A DNA stretch of 64,000 bases from Mucilaginibacter phyllosphaerae. Lineage in GTDB: Bacteria; Bacteroidota; Bacteroidia; Sphingobacteriales; Sphingobacteriaceae. A program made the position numbers and the translations under genes. The stretch covers positions 1 through 64,000 of the forward strand of contig NZ_SNQG01000004.1 in NCBI RefSeq assembly GCF_004378255.1. Reading direction: 5' to 3'. The notes beneath the pieces are model-generated. The model was not told the DNA's origin. It worked only from the letters and a program-made list of their open reading frames with translations, and did no database searches. Positions 9,483 to 18,830 of the stretch are shown in pieces. Numbering within the stretch: position 1 is the first letter of the stretch; every line of letters begins with the position of its first letter.

Positions 9483-10428
9483 TTAAAATTAAATACTTAG
9501 TAAAAGGAGCAAAATAATCATAGATCTGACAACAAAAGCTTCATTAATTGGAAGACATATTGAATGAAAAACTCTGTTGATACTGTCATTCAAGATTTGT
9601 AAATAAAAATTGTGAGTTATTAACATTTTTTACTATATTATATATCTGTTACTTATTTGTTACTAAAACTCTGTAACTTTATGATATTCAGCCAATTGGT
9701 AGTTCCTGTATCGGAAAATAGTCAAACCTAAATCTTCTTGAATACTAACAATTGGTCATCAAAGTCTTCAGGCTGCTTATAATTTGCAGTTTAAAATCAC
9801 AGATGAAAAGGGCTGCTTATGCCGCTTGTTAGGGATAGATCATAATCTAAAATATGAATTTTCTCACCTGCCCTGAGCGAGTTTTTAGCCCTTCCTAACA
9901 ATAGAATGTTTTTGCATTGGTAGCCAGGAATTTCTCTATGGAATTATCGCAAATTAAAATTATGTTTATTAGAAAGTTTTAATGCAAATTATGCTACACC
10001 AAAAGACTTTTGCCCGGTAGGGCAGTAGTAATTATCAGCCCGTTTCTCCGGCGGCCTGTATTTGGTGATTTTTGAAACTGCCTGTTAATTATATATGAGC
10101 AGTTTATGCGGTCATCTTATATCGCATTATAAAAAGTAGCTAAAATAAGCCTATACAAGGGTAATATATGATAAAGCAACAAAGCCACAGGGATTAAATT
10201 TGTTGAAACGATTAAATAGATCTATTTAGCTCATTTATTCGGTTAGGAGATAGCTATTTACATTAACTGTAAAATTTACGCATGGCGTATTAGTTTTTTG
10301 TCTCGGTATCCTACGCTATAAACTTTAAATAATAAGATATGATGTAACCCAGGCAAGCAGGCTAACCTGCAATCAACAGCGGTGCGTTAGCACATACAAA
10401 ACAATATTTAAAACTTAACCCTATATTA
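9483..10428. other. Long AT-rich non-coding stretch between defence island and SusC locus
   Basis: About 0.95 kb holds no open frame of useful size on either strand, no clear tRNA and no strong hairpin terminator. The right-hand end must contain the promoter and leader of the SusC gene. A T-rich run followed about 18 bases later by TATAAACTTT near 10290-10330 loosely resembles the Bacteroidota promoter pattern, but it is not a clean match. The rest may be decayed sequence at the island boundary. Confidence 0.5.
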
Positions 10429-13400
10429 ATGAGAAAACTTATACTTTATCTTGTACTGAGTTGTATATTATATACTTTACCCCATCTATCGTATGCGCAA
10501 ACACCCATCAGAGTGGCACAGGGGCAGGTAAATGATGCTGAAGGCAAATCGGTAGCCGGTGCAACAATATCAGAAAAAGGTGTACCTGCAAACGGCACCA
10601 TTACTAATGCCGATGGCCATTTTGAACTTAAGCTTAAAGGCCAGCTTAATACTTTGGTTATAAGCCTGCTTGGCTATAAGCGGGTAGAAGTAAAGGCTAC
10701 CGAAAAAAGCACTACTTACACGCTCCAGATTGATGAGCATTCCTTAAATGATGTTGTTATTGTAGGCTACCAAAGCCAGAACCGGAGAGAGGTAACTGCT
10801 TCGGTATCCTCGTTAAAAGGTAAGGACATTGCAAATATACCCGCAGCCAGTTTCGATCAGATGCTGCAGGGCAGGTTACCTGGTGTTAGTGTACTTTCCA
10901 GTACCGGTGAGGTGGGCGCAAAGGCTAATATCGTAATTCGCGGATCAACCAATGTTGATTTTGGAAATGCCAATGGCGGTAATTCCGGCCCTTTGTATAT
11001 TATAGATGGGATTATATTTGATGTGAATGCCATTGGGACAGCTTATGGTAACAACAACCCGCTGGCTTTAATCAATCCGGCCGATATAGAATCTATAGAT
11101 GTACTGAAAGATGCTTCTGCGGCGGCCATCTATGGTGCCAGGGGAGGAAACGGGGTTATAATTGTAAAAACCAAACAGGCTAAAAGAGGCAGGCCGCAAA
11201 TATCTCTTTCGGCGTTTGCAGGGGTAACTACATCGCCAAATTTAATTAAGGTAACAACAGGCGCTGCAGAACGCGCTTTAAAATTAAAGTTGTTATATAA
11301 TCAACTTGGGTATAATAATATCCAAACAGGTGTAATACCAAGGCAATTAACAGATAGCTTAAACCCGGCTTTTAATAATGATGTAGATTGGCAGGGGCTG
11401 TTAATCAGGAAAACTACACTTGTAAATAGCCAAAGCGCTGCGATTGCCGGTTTTGCAGGTACAACATCATACCGTTTATCAGTAAACCATTATAATGAGC
11501 AAGGGGTATTAAATGGTTATGGCTTAGACAAAGTAACCCCGCATCTTAACCTGAATATCCAACCATTCAAAAAAATGTCTCTTGCGGTTGATCTGTTAAT
11601 GAGTTCGCAAACGCAAAGCCACGGTGTGGGCGGTGCCGGTGCTAATTTATTCACCGCCTGGAATTTCCCAAGCTCATTTTTGCAGTTAAGCCCGGAACAG
11701 GTGGCCGTTTACAGCGGTAAGAAAAGTTACTACGATGATAACAGGACACTTACCCTGGTAGGATCTGTTAATTTGACAGATACATTGTCTAAAAATTTAA
11801 CATTCAACAGTACTTACGGCGCAACAAACTATATTGATAAGTATGATTATTTTTCGCCGCAATTACTTAACGGTACGCTAAACACTGCTTATAGTAATGT
11901 TAGCAGTAGCCCGTCATGGTCGTTCGAGAATTTTCTTCAATACAACAAGGATTTTGGCAAACACCGTTTTATTTTTGCTGCCGGAGGCTCGCTTTACAGT
12001 TATGAAAATAATTATAATTACTCATCAGCAGCGGGTATCAATATTTCAGGTATCTATACTGTTCAATCTGTACCGCCGGGTATTAATTTAAATACCAATA
12101 CCAGTTATTTGCGTAAAACCACACAATCATATTATGGCAGGATAAATTATGATTATGCAGGTAAATATTTGTTTACGGCCAGTTTCAGGAGGGATGCCAC
12201 ATCCATTTATAGCCCCGAATACAGATGGGGAACCTTTCCGGCTATGGCCGCTGGCTGGATAGCCTCAGATGAGTCGTTTTTTGCTCCCCTAAAAAATGTG
12301 GTTAACTTTTTAAAATTCAGGGCAAGCTATGGTATAGTTGGTAAAGACCCCGGTCAATGGTATTCAAAGTACCAAACATTAACTAATGATGCAAGCGGTT
12401 TTGCCAGTACCAATGGCACCATTAACCCCAACGGTTATCTGGGGGGCACACCAACTACCTACAATGGCACTACTGTAGTTTCACCATTCCCGTATTATAA
12501 TTATTTTTTAAGCTCCGGTGTGCAATCAAGCAACAGCGTACGTTGGGAAAAGGATGCTCAGATAGATTTTGGCGGCGATATAGAATTGTTTAACAGCCGC
12601 GTGAACATCACGGTAGACTGGTACCGCAAAGATGCTAAAGATGTGTTTTTTTATAATGTACCGGCACAAGCAACAAGTGGTTATAAATTCTATTCGGGTA
12701 ATTATGTCGACATCCGTAACCAGGGTTTTGAATTTGCTGCAAATGTTAATGTTTTGGGCCCTAAATCGCCATTTAAATGGAATTTTAATTTTAACGTATC
12801 CATAAATCAAAACATGGTTACCAAACTGCCCAATAATAACCGGGATTTTCTTTTTGGCGATTCGTGGTTCTACAAAACACTTACATTGGGCGAGCCTTTG
12901 TTTAGCTACAGGGTGTTTCATACTAACGGTGTTTATGCAACTAACGCTGATGTGCCAACAGACCCTACCACCGGGAAAAAACAAACTTATTACGGTGTGC
13001 CCCTGCAGGCAGGCGATCCTAAATACGTTGACGTAAACGGCGATTATAATATTACCAATGATGATAAGTACATAGCCGGTAACCCAAACCCCAAATACAC
13101 AGGTGGCTTTGGCAGTACCTTTAATTATAAACGTGTTACTTTAAGCTTTTTTGCCTCGTTTGTTGCGGGTCGTAAAATATTGAACGGCTCCTTATCTGAT
13201 GCCCTTAACGGAACCCGTAACATTGGTGGTTGGGGCACTATTGGCGGCGTAGCCACTTATACCAATACCTTAAACCAATTTTGGCAGTTACCGGGCGATA
13301 AAAGTACTTATGCGCGCCTGGTATATCCCAACGGATCGCAAACCGACCCGTGGAATATCGGTACAGACTATTTTATCAGGGATGGCAGTTTCATCAAATT

Positions 13401-13617
13401 AAGGAATGTATCGCTTGGGTATGATCTGCCTGATAAATGGATCAGATCATTAGGCCTTAAACGCGTAAACGTGTACGTTTTGGGGGATAACCTGGCAATC
13501 TGGAAAAAGGCAAAGGACATTGCAGACCCAGAACTGGTTGATCCGACCACCGGTTCCTCTAATGTGATCTATCCAACCGCCGCTAAATATACATTAGGTT
13601 TTAACATTGATTTGTAG
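10429..13617 (+). CDS. SusC/RagA-family TonB-dependent outer-membrane transporter (first pair)
   Basis: This 1062-residue outer-membrane protein imports oligosaccharides or glycopeptides captured by its SusD partner, using TonB energy. It has a signal peptide (about 1-24, ending SYAQ), a carboxypeptidase-regulatory-like beta-sandwich (about 30-110, with VNDAEGKSVAGATI), a plug domain (about 115-235, with the SusC-type LYIIDGI and AAIYGARGGNGVIIVKT) and a 22-strand barrel ending in an aromatic-rich segment. There is no N-terminal STN domain, so anti-sigma signalling through this transporter is not expected. A SusD gene follows after 71 bases. The two make the canonical pedal-bin complex. Confidence 0.95.
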   Translation: MRKLILYLVLSCILYTLPHLSYAQTPIRVAQGQVNDAEGKSVAGATISEKGVPANGTITNADGHFELKLKGQLNTLVISLLGYKRVEVKATEKSTTYTLQIDEHSLNDVVIVGYQSQNRREVTASVSSLKGKDIANIPAASFDQMLQGRLPGVSVLSSTGEVGAKANIVIRGSTNVDFGNANGGNSGPLYIIDGIIFDVNAIGTAYGNNNPLALINPADIESIDVLKDASAAAIYGARGGNGVIIVKTKQAKRGRPQISLSAFAGVTTSPNLIKVTTGAAERALKLKLLYNQLGYNNIQTGVIPRQLTDSLNPAFNNDVDWQGLLIRKTTLVNSQSAAIAGFAGTTSYRLSVNHYNEQGVLNGYGLDKVTPHLNLNIQPFKKMSLAVDLLMSSQTQSHGVGGAGANLFTAWNFPSSFLQLSPEQVAVYSGKKSYYDDNRTLTLVGSVNLTDTLSKNLTFNSTYGATNYIDKYDYFSPQLLNGTLNTAYSNVSSSPSWSFENFLQYNKDFGKHRFIFAAGGSLYSYENNYNYSSAAGINISGIYTVQSVPPGINLNTNTSYLRKTTQSYYGRINYDYAGKYLFTASFRRDATSIYSPEYRWGTFPAMAAGWIASDESFFAPLKNVVNFLKFRASYGIVGKDPGQWYSKYQTLTNDASGFASTNGTINPNGYLGGTPTTYNGTTVVSPFPYYNYFLSSGVQSSNSVRWEKDAQIDFGGDIELFNSRVNITVDWYRKDAKDVFFYNVPAQATSGYKFYSGNYVDIRNQGFEFAANVNVLGPKSPFKWNFNFNVSINQNMVTKLPNNNRDFLFGDSWFYKTLTLGEPLFSYRVFHTNGVYATNADVPTDPTTGKKQTYYGVPLQAGDPKYVDVNGDYNITNDDKYIAGNPNPKYTGGFGSTFNYKRVTLSFFASFVAGRKILNGSLSDALNGTRNIGGWGTIGGVATYTNTLNQFWQLPGDKSTYARLVYPNGSQTDPWNIGTDYFIRDGSFIKLRNVSLGYDLPDKWIRSLGLKRVNVYVLGDNLAIWKKAKDIADPELVDPTTGSSNVIYPTAAKYTLGFNIDL

Positions 13618-13688
13618 GGTGGGGTACAACCTAAACTTGCCTGCCACATTCTTTAATCTAAAACTTTAACAATCAAAATAACGTGAAA

Positions 13689-15191
13689 ATGAAAGCTAAA
13701 TATCAACTATTATATGTAGCAGTGATACTGTTATTATTCACTTCCTGTAAAAAGTTTCTTGATCAGATGCCCATCAGTACGCCAACAGATCAAACTACCT
13801 GGCAAACAGAGGGCGACGCCAATGCCGGGGTTGCTGCCAGTTATTCGCTGCTTAGGTCGGCCTTTAATGCATCGCTTGCTTATTACAGCTATGGAGACCT
13901 TGCCTCCGGCGAATTTTTAACTGCCGAAGATCCGTCGTTCAGTAATGTGCTGAATGTGCGCTGGGGCACAGCCGTACAAAGTTCTTTTACCTATGATCCG
14001 CTTTTAAAATTACGGATCTATACACCGTTTTATACCGCAGTTGCGCAAAGTAACCGTTGCCTTAATAAGATCAATAACATGCCGTTAAGTGTTTTTACAG
14101 GGGATAATACAGTATCACAAACTGCAGCAAAAAACAAGTATCTGGGCGAGGCTTATTACACCAGGGCTTTTGCTTATTTCATTATGTGCCGTGTTTGGGG
14201 GGATGTTCCGCTTGTATTAGAGAACACCGAGGCCACTGTTAACCAGCAATACGGGCGAACCGCACAGGCTGTAGTATTAAAACAAGCTATAGATGACCTG
14301 TCTAAAGCTACACAGTATTTAAATTTAAAAGATAATTCGTCGCCCGATAGGGCGGTGCGTGCCGATAAAGGTGCTGCATATGCTTTACTTGCGCATATCT
14401 ATGCCTGGATGGGAGATTATGATAACTGCAGCCTTGCATGCGACAAGGTGATCAATTCCGGGTCGTACAGCCTTACCAATGCTGCAAATTTTATGGATAT
14501 TTATAAAGGCCAGTCGCAGGAAAGTATTTTTGAGATAGCACAAAATAATATAACTGAAAGCATTGATGCCAATAATGCTTATACCCTTGCAGGTGCAACG
14601 CTTACTACGCCTTACATTAAGCGTACGGTGCCTGCCTGGGTGCTCGACGGAAGCAAGGTAACCGCCTTATATACCGATACCAACGATGTGCGTTTAAAAA
14701 AAGGATTCGTAAAAATTTCAAGCGGTACTACATCATTTTACGAGTGCATCAAGTACGCAAACATTGTAAATGTAAATGGTAATCCTAATTACCAGGCATC
14801 CTTAAACAATATCGTAATTTTCAGGCTGGCGGATATCCAGTTGTTAAAAGCAGAAGCACTTTGTGCAAAATCATCTGCCGAATATAGCTCTGCCTTATCA
14901 ATCGTTAACAACTTGCGGTTGTACCGTGGTGCAGCCCCTATAACGGGTGTATCTGGTGCTGATGTGTTACAAGTGGTTAATGACGAACGCGGGCGCGAAC
15001 TGTTTTTAGAAGGGCATCGCTTTTATGATCTGGTGAGATTAGAAAGGGTAAATCATTTACAGCAGTTTGATAATATCTCATCAGCTGAATTTGCTGCAGG
15101 CAAATACTACTGGCCGCTTGACCCAACACTGTTTATAAACAATTCTCAGCTTACACAAACCCCGTTTTGGGTTGGTAAAGTGTTTAATTGA
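13689..15191 (+). CDS. SusD/RagB-family surface glycan-binding lipoprotein (first pair)
   Basis: This 500-residue lipoprotein acts as the lid of the preceding SusC. I chose ATG 13689 over the GTG two codons upstream. A short lipoprotein signal ends at Cys20 (LLFTSC), followed by KKFLDQMP, as in most SusD proteins. The TPR-like scaffold shows GEAYYTRAFAYF and RVWGDVPLV. The C-terminal signature DERGRELFLEGHRFYDL is the SusD hallmark. It is followed after 24 bases by a FAS1-like lipoprotein, so the operon continues. Ligand specificity cannot be read from the sequence. Confidence 0.95.
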   Translation: MKAKYQLLYVAVILLLFTSCKKFLDQMPISTPTDQTTWQTEGDANAGVAASYSLLRSAFNASLAYYSYGDLASGEFLTAEDPSFSNVLNVRWGTAVQSSFTYDPLLKLRIYTPFYTAVAQSNRCLNKINNMPLSVFTGDNTVSQTAAKNKYLGEAYYTRAFAYFIMCRVWGDVPLVLENTEATVNQQYGRTAQAVVLKQAIDDLSKATQYLNLKDNSSPDRAVRADKGAAYALLAHIYAWMGDYDNCSLACDKVINSGSYSLTNAANFMDIYKGQSQESIFEIAQNNITESIDANNAYTLAGATLTTPYIKRTVPAWVLDGSKVTALYTDTNDVRLKKGFVKISSGTTSFYECIKYANIVNVNGNPNYQASLNNIVIFRLADIQLLKAEALCAKSSAEYSSALSIVNNLRLYRGAAPITGVSGADVLQVVNDERGRELFLEGHRFYDLVRLERVNHLQQFDNISSAEFAAGKYYWPLDPTLFINNSQLTQTPFWVGKVFN

Positions 15192-15215
15192 TATCTGATT
15201 TAAATAATAGAAGCT

Positions 15216-15872
15216 ATGAAACAAATTATAAAAAGTAATATACCGGTTGTATTGGCTATTTTCCTGGCGTTTGGTATGGCGGCTTGTAAAAAAGACGCAT
15301 ACTTAACAGACGGGGGCTTAAGTAAAGTTAAAACCTCTTACTCTACCTATGATTATCTTAAAAATAATCAGTATCACCAGTTTGATACGGTAATGACACT
15401 TATCGATCATTATCAGTTAAAAAACACCGTAAACAATGCCAAAACGTTTTTTGCATTTACAGACATGTCTGTAAACTTACTGATGAAGTCGTTAAAGGTC
15501 ACTACCATCGATCAGCTTACAGATTCGGTAAGTGCCAAGCTTTTTACCCAGTACATGTTTAATAAAACTATAACACTTGATGATGCTACGCTAACTGCTG
15601 TGCCTTACACTAATGAAGTAGGTTCCGCAGCGCCATCTGCAATTAAGAAGGTAAGTACAGGTGTGCCGGTTTATCTGGCCAATAGTGCGCCTGTTTTTAA
15701 TTATTTCACGCTGGAGTATGTTAAGATCAACGGTGCCGTAGACGGTTCGGCAGGTACACCTGCTAATGATCTGATAGATCTGGTTTTGCAGTGCCAAACC
15801 ACCGGGATACAAACCAGTACAGGTACAACCCTGCATGTATTGGTAAATAATGCAGCGCTCAACAAATTATAA
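15216..15872 (+). CDS. FAS1 (fasciclin)-like lipoprotein in the Sus operon
   Basis: This small 218-residue lipoprotein has its signal peptide ending at Cys24 (MAACKKD). The mature part has a fasciclin-like pattern: YDYLKNNQYHQFDTVMTLI at the start, AKTFFAFTDMSVNLLM as the first conserved box, then a repeated LxxLF-type helix (KLFTQYMF) and a late TGTTLHVLVNN strand. FAS1 domains mediate adhesion or carbohydrate contact in other proteins. Genes of this type often follow SusD in Sphingobacteriaceae and probably act as accessory surface glycan-binding proteins. The FAS1 assignment is moderate because the second conserved box is weak. Confidence 0.7.
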   Translation: MKQIIKSNIPVVLAIFLAFGMAACKKDAYLTDGGLSKVKTSYSTYDYLKNNQYHQFDTVMTLIDHYQLKNTVNNAKTFFAFTDMSVNLLMKSLKVTTIDQLTDSVSAKLFTQYMFNKTITLDDATLTAVPYTNEVGSAAPSAIKKVSTGVPVYLANSAPVFNYFTLEYVKINGAVDGSAGTPANDLIDLVLQCQTTGIQTSTGTTLHVLVNNAALNKL

Positions 15873-15901
15873 TAATGATATATACCCTATAAAATCATAA
15901 C

Positions 15902-16885
15902 ATGATGTTAAAAAATACAAAGTTGGGATCTGTGGTGCTTATGCTCTCCTTTTTCCTGTTAATTGTGTACGGTTGCCAAAAAATACCCAAAGGATTTATA
16001 AGCGATAGTATATTTTATAATCTTAACCCTTTTACAGTTTCGCAAGGGATTACAACCGTATCAACAGGTTTGGTTATTGATGGGTCTACAACGCCTATGA
16101 ATGTTAAACTTTTAGTCGTACGGGATATGGCCACAGGTAAAGATGCTGCAAACATATTATTAAAGCCCGATACCATAAGGCTTTTTAAAGGCGCAGTAGA
16201 TTACAATGACTCTACAGAAGCTATGCTTAATCTTAAATTAAAAGATAGCACGCTTGCGCCTTTTAGCATAAATAATATTGGCGGCAGGATGCAATTTACC
16301 CAGGCAACTAAGTTTGTACCTGTTGGTAATTATAATTTCGATATTGAGGTTTCTAACATCCGGGGTACAAAGATCATTAATAATGCCTGTAAAATTATTG
16401 TGCAGGGTGCATCGCCCGATACGCTTAGTTATTTAGCTTACAATCAATCGGATAGTAAATTTACAAGTTTTGTTACTAAGTCGGCTTCGTTATTAGATGT
16501 TAAAATAACGCATAACGCCGCCGGGCCGGATAAGATCATATACGTATGGAAAGACAAGAACGGAAAGCCGTTTGATCCATCTAAGGGTGAAGTAACAGCC
16601 CGGCCGGGGCGCCCTACCTGGGCAGATTGGGACCCATATTATCCTCAGTTAAAAACCGATACTTCTTTTGAATACCGTTACCCTTCGGGCGTGCCACAAA
16701 TGCCTGTATTTAGCGCCGCAAAAAAGTATCCCGGTTTTGGAACAGGAATTACCTATTATTCTGTAGCCGGTACACATAATGATCTGGGCGTAAATGCAAA
16801 CACTACATTTACCATTAACTATAATCTTACCAAGGGGACTTTTGTGGTAGTTATTACCGTGAAAGATCTGGTAAGGGTGCCTTAA
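15902..16885 (+). CDS. DUF5007-like surface lipoprotein, accessory to SusCD
   Basis: This 327-residue predicted lipoprotein has its lipid-anchor Cys near position 25 (IVYGCQKIPKG). The N-terminal half looks like a beta-sandwich that mentions no known catalytic motif; the C-terminal half is rich in aromatic residues (WADWDPYYP, FEYRYPSG), which suits carbohydrate binding. It ends the first Sus operon just before a strong hairpin. From its place after SusD and the FAS1 protein it resembles the DUF5007 family, but I recall that family from context only. The most likely job is a surface glycan-binding protein. ATG 15902 and ATG 15905 are both possible starts. Confidence 0.6.
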   Translation: MMLKNTKLGSVVLMLSFFLLIVYGCQKIPKGFISDSIFYNLNPFTVSQGITTVSTGLVIDGSTTPMNVKLLVVRDMATGKDAANILLKPDTIRLFKGAVDYNDSTEAMLNLKLKDSTLAPFSINNIGGRMQFTQATKFVPVGNYNFDIEVSNIRGTKIINNACKIIVQGASPDTLSYLAYNQSDSKFTSFVTKSASLLDVKITHNAAGPDKIIYVWKDKNGKPFDPSKGEVTARPGRPTWADWDPYYPQLKTDTSFEYRYPSGVPQMPVFSAAKKYPGFGTGITYYSVAGTHNDLGVNANTTFTINYNLTKGTFVVVITVKDLVRVP

Positions 16886-16908
16886 ACACTCTCTTTAAAA
16901 AATGCCAG

Positions 16909-16940
16909 AAGCTGTTTGTATAAAAGCAAACAGCTTTTTT
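16909..16940 (+). terminator. Rho-independent terminator of the first Sus operon
   Basis: A perfect 10-bp stem (16909-16918 with 16927-16936) closes an 8-base loop and runs into a T tract. It lies 24 bases after the last gene of the operon. The 256 bases from here to the next gene are AT-rich and should hold its promoter. Confidence 0.85.
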
Positions 16941-17196
16941 ATTGAGTTGTATTTTTTTGTTTGCAGCATAAATATGTACGCACCCTAATTCAATACTATT
17001 ATAGATAGAGTTATTTAGGTCGCTGCTTTATCATCAAATAAGCTATACTAACCAAAGCGTTATACATCTAATGTGTTAAAATAGATTTACAACGTGCTAA
17101 AATCTTGCTGTTAACAGGCTATCTGGCCGTTTAATTTTGATTGCCAATTATTTAACAATATCAATTATTAATATTAACTAATTCAAACTTAGTGTT

Positions 17197-18603
17197 ATGA
17201 AAAGCAATTTCTTTTTTGTTCTGATGATTATCTCCTGCTATGGTTTTTCGGCATGTAAGCGGGATACTATCTCACCCGTTGTGCCAAATGCCGGTAATGA
17301 TTCATTAAAGCTTGCGGCCACATCAAAAACAATTTATTACCCGGCAAGCGCATTCCTGGTTCCGGCCAATAACGATTATACTAATAGTAACAGCGAATTT
17401 AGCAATTCAAGAAAATCAGAATCTGCTAATCTGGCCATGTTTTGGGCAAAGGAGTACGGTAGCGACCCATCCACCTATTCAGATGCAACGCAAAGGTTTA
17501 ACCCCGCAACTGCATTAACTGCCCTGGAGCGATTTTATACCTGTTACCGGGATACGTTAAAATTTGTTCAGAAAGGAAACTCCTTAACCGACCAATACAA
17601 AATGCTGACTTATGCCTTTTACAGCAGCACTGACGGCACTGCATACGGCGGTGGCGTTGATAATAAAATAGGTGTGTTATGGACACCCGGTGTCAGGATG
17701 AATGCAGCTCCTTATGGTGCACTCGCCCATGAACTTGGGCATTCTTTTCAATACATGGTACATGCAGACGGGGCGTGGGGATATACCACAGTGCCATCCG
17801 GAAGCAATAGCCAAACAATTTTTGAAATGACCTCGCAGTACATGTTGTTTCAAAACTATCTTAACTGGATGACTTTTGAGAATTACCACCTAACAAGTTT
17901 TATGCAACAAACCCATTTGGCATTTTTACATGAAGATAATCAATATCATTCTCCATATGTGTTAGAGTATTGGTCTAATAAAAGAGGGCGGGATTTTGTT
18001 GGCAAACTATGGCGCAGCGCAATACAGGGGGAGGACCCTGTATTAACCTATCAAAGAATAACAGGCTTAAATCAGGCGCAATTTAATGACGAAATGTTTG
18101 ATGCATACAGGCATTTTATAACCTGGGATATGGCCCGGATAGCCATCGCCGCTAAACCCTACGCGAATCAGCATGTTAGTACACTAAACGCTGCTGGTAA
18201 CGGCTGGTACAGAATAGCCGAAAGTAATTGTCCGCAAAACTATGGTTATAACGGTATAAAGCTGAACGTTCCTGCCTCTGGAACTGTTTTAACATTAAAC
18301 TTTCAAGGGCTTGCAGGAGCCGCCGGATACAGATCAATAAAGGTAGATAAAGCAGGTTGGAGATATGGGTTCTTAGCGGTAAAACAAGATGGTACAAGGG
18401 CGTATGGAACAACCTATTCAAATGCTACAGGTACTGCCACTTTTACTGTGCCAGCCAATACGAGTTACTTATGGCTAATTGTGAGCGGAGCGCCAACGCA
18501 GCATTGGGAACACCTTAATGATGGGCAGGTAAATAATGATGAGCAATGGCCTTATCAAGTGAAAATAACCGGTACCACTATTAATAGTGCGATGATCAAA
18601 TAA
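17197..18603 (+). CDS. DUF6055-like lipoprotein with HExxH metallopeptidase motif
   Basis: This 468-residue protein is a predicted surface lipoprotein (Cys20 in GFSAC). The central domain shows His178-Glu-Leu-Gly-His182 in ALAHELGHSFQYM, the zinc-binding pattern of gluzincin metallopeptidases. A downstream FEMTSQYM supplies a possible third ligand Glu. The C-terminal part (about 330-460) looks like a beta-sandwich. The overall pattern fits proteins annotated as DUF6055, whose substrate is unknown. It is transcribed alone between two terminators, inside the glycan locus. A role in cutting the protein part of a glycoprotein is my inference from the motif and neighbours. Confidence 0.7.
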   Translation: MKSNFFFVLMIISCYGFSACKRDTISPVVPNAGNDSLKLAATSKTIYYPASAFLVPANNDYTNSNSEFSNSRKSESANLAMFWAKEYGSDPSTYSDATQRFNPATALTALERFYTCYRDTLKFVQKGNSLTDQYKMLTYAFYSSTDGTAYGGGVDNKIGVLWTPGVRMNAAPYGALAHELGHSFQYMVHADGAWGYTTVPSGSNSQTIFEMTSQYMLFQNYLNWMTFENYHLTSFMQQTHLAFLHEDNQYHSPYVLEYWSNKRGRDFVGKLWRSAIQGEDPVLTYQRITGLNQAQFNDEMFDAYRHFITWDMARIAIAAKPYANQHVSTLNAAGNGWYRIAESNCPQNYGYNGIKLNVPASGTVLTLNFQGLAGAAGYRSIKVDKAGWRYGFLAVKQDGTRAYGTTYSNATGTATFTVPANTSYLWLIVSGAPTQHWEHLNDGQVNNDEQWPYQVKITGTTINSAMIK

Positions 18604-18640
18604 GATAGTTTTTAATAAATGATCAGAATAAATTAATTAA

Positions 18641-18673
18641 CAGGCATTGCGTATTGCAATGCCTGCTTTTTTT
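18641..18673 (+). terminator. Rho-independent terminator after the HExxH lipoprotein gene
   Basis: A perfect 10-bp stem (18641-18650 with 18656-18665) with a 5-base loop is followed by C and seven T residues. It separates the HExxH gene from the second SusC/SusD pair. Confidence 0.85.
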
Positions 18674-18830
18674 AAATAGAATGGTTTACTGGCAGATGAT
18701 TTTCTTTAAATACTTTTAAAAGTAGGTTTTGGTTAATATGCAATTATCTTAGGCTAATTTACAACCAAACCGGAGCGTGGCTGAAGATATCTTTACTAAT
18801 TGATTATTTATAACCTCAATTGTAAAAACT

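Noticed and set aside
9500..10428. Possible tRNA or small RNA in the long spacer
   Set aside because: No cloverleaf with the conserved T-loop sequence and no strong hairpin plus T run was found by eye.
12526..12984. 152-codon minus-strand frame inside the first SusC
   Set aside because: Antisense to a clear outer-membrane barrel with no domain match.
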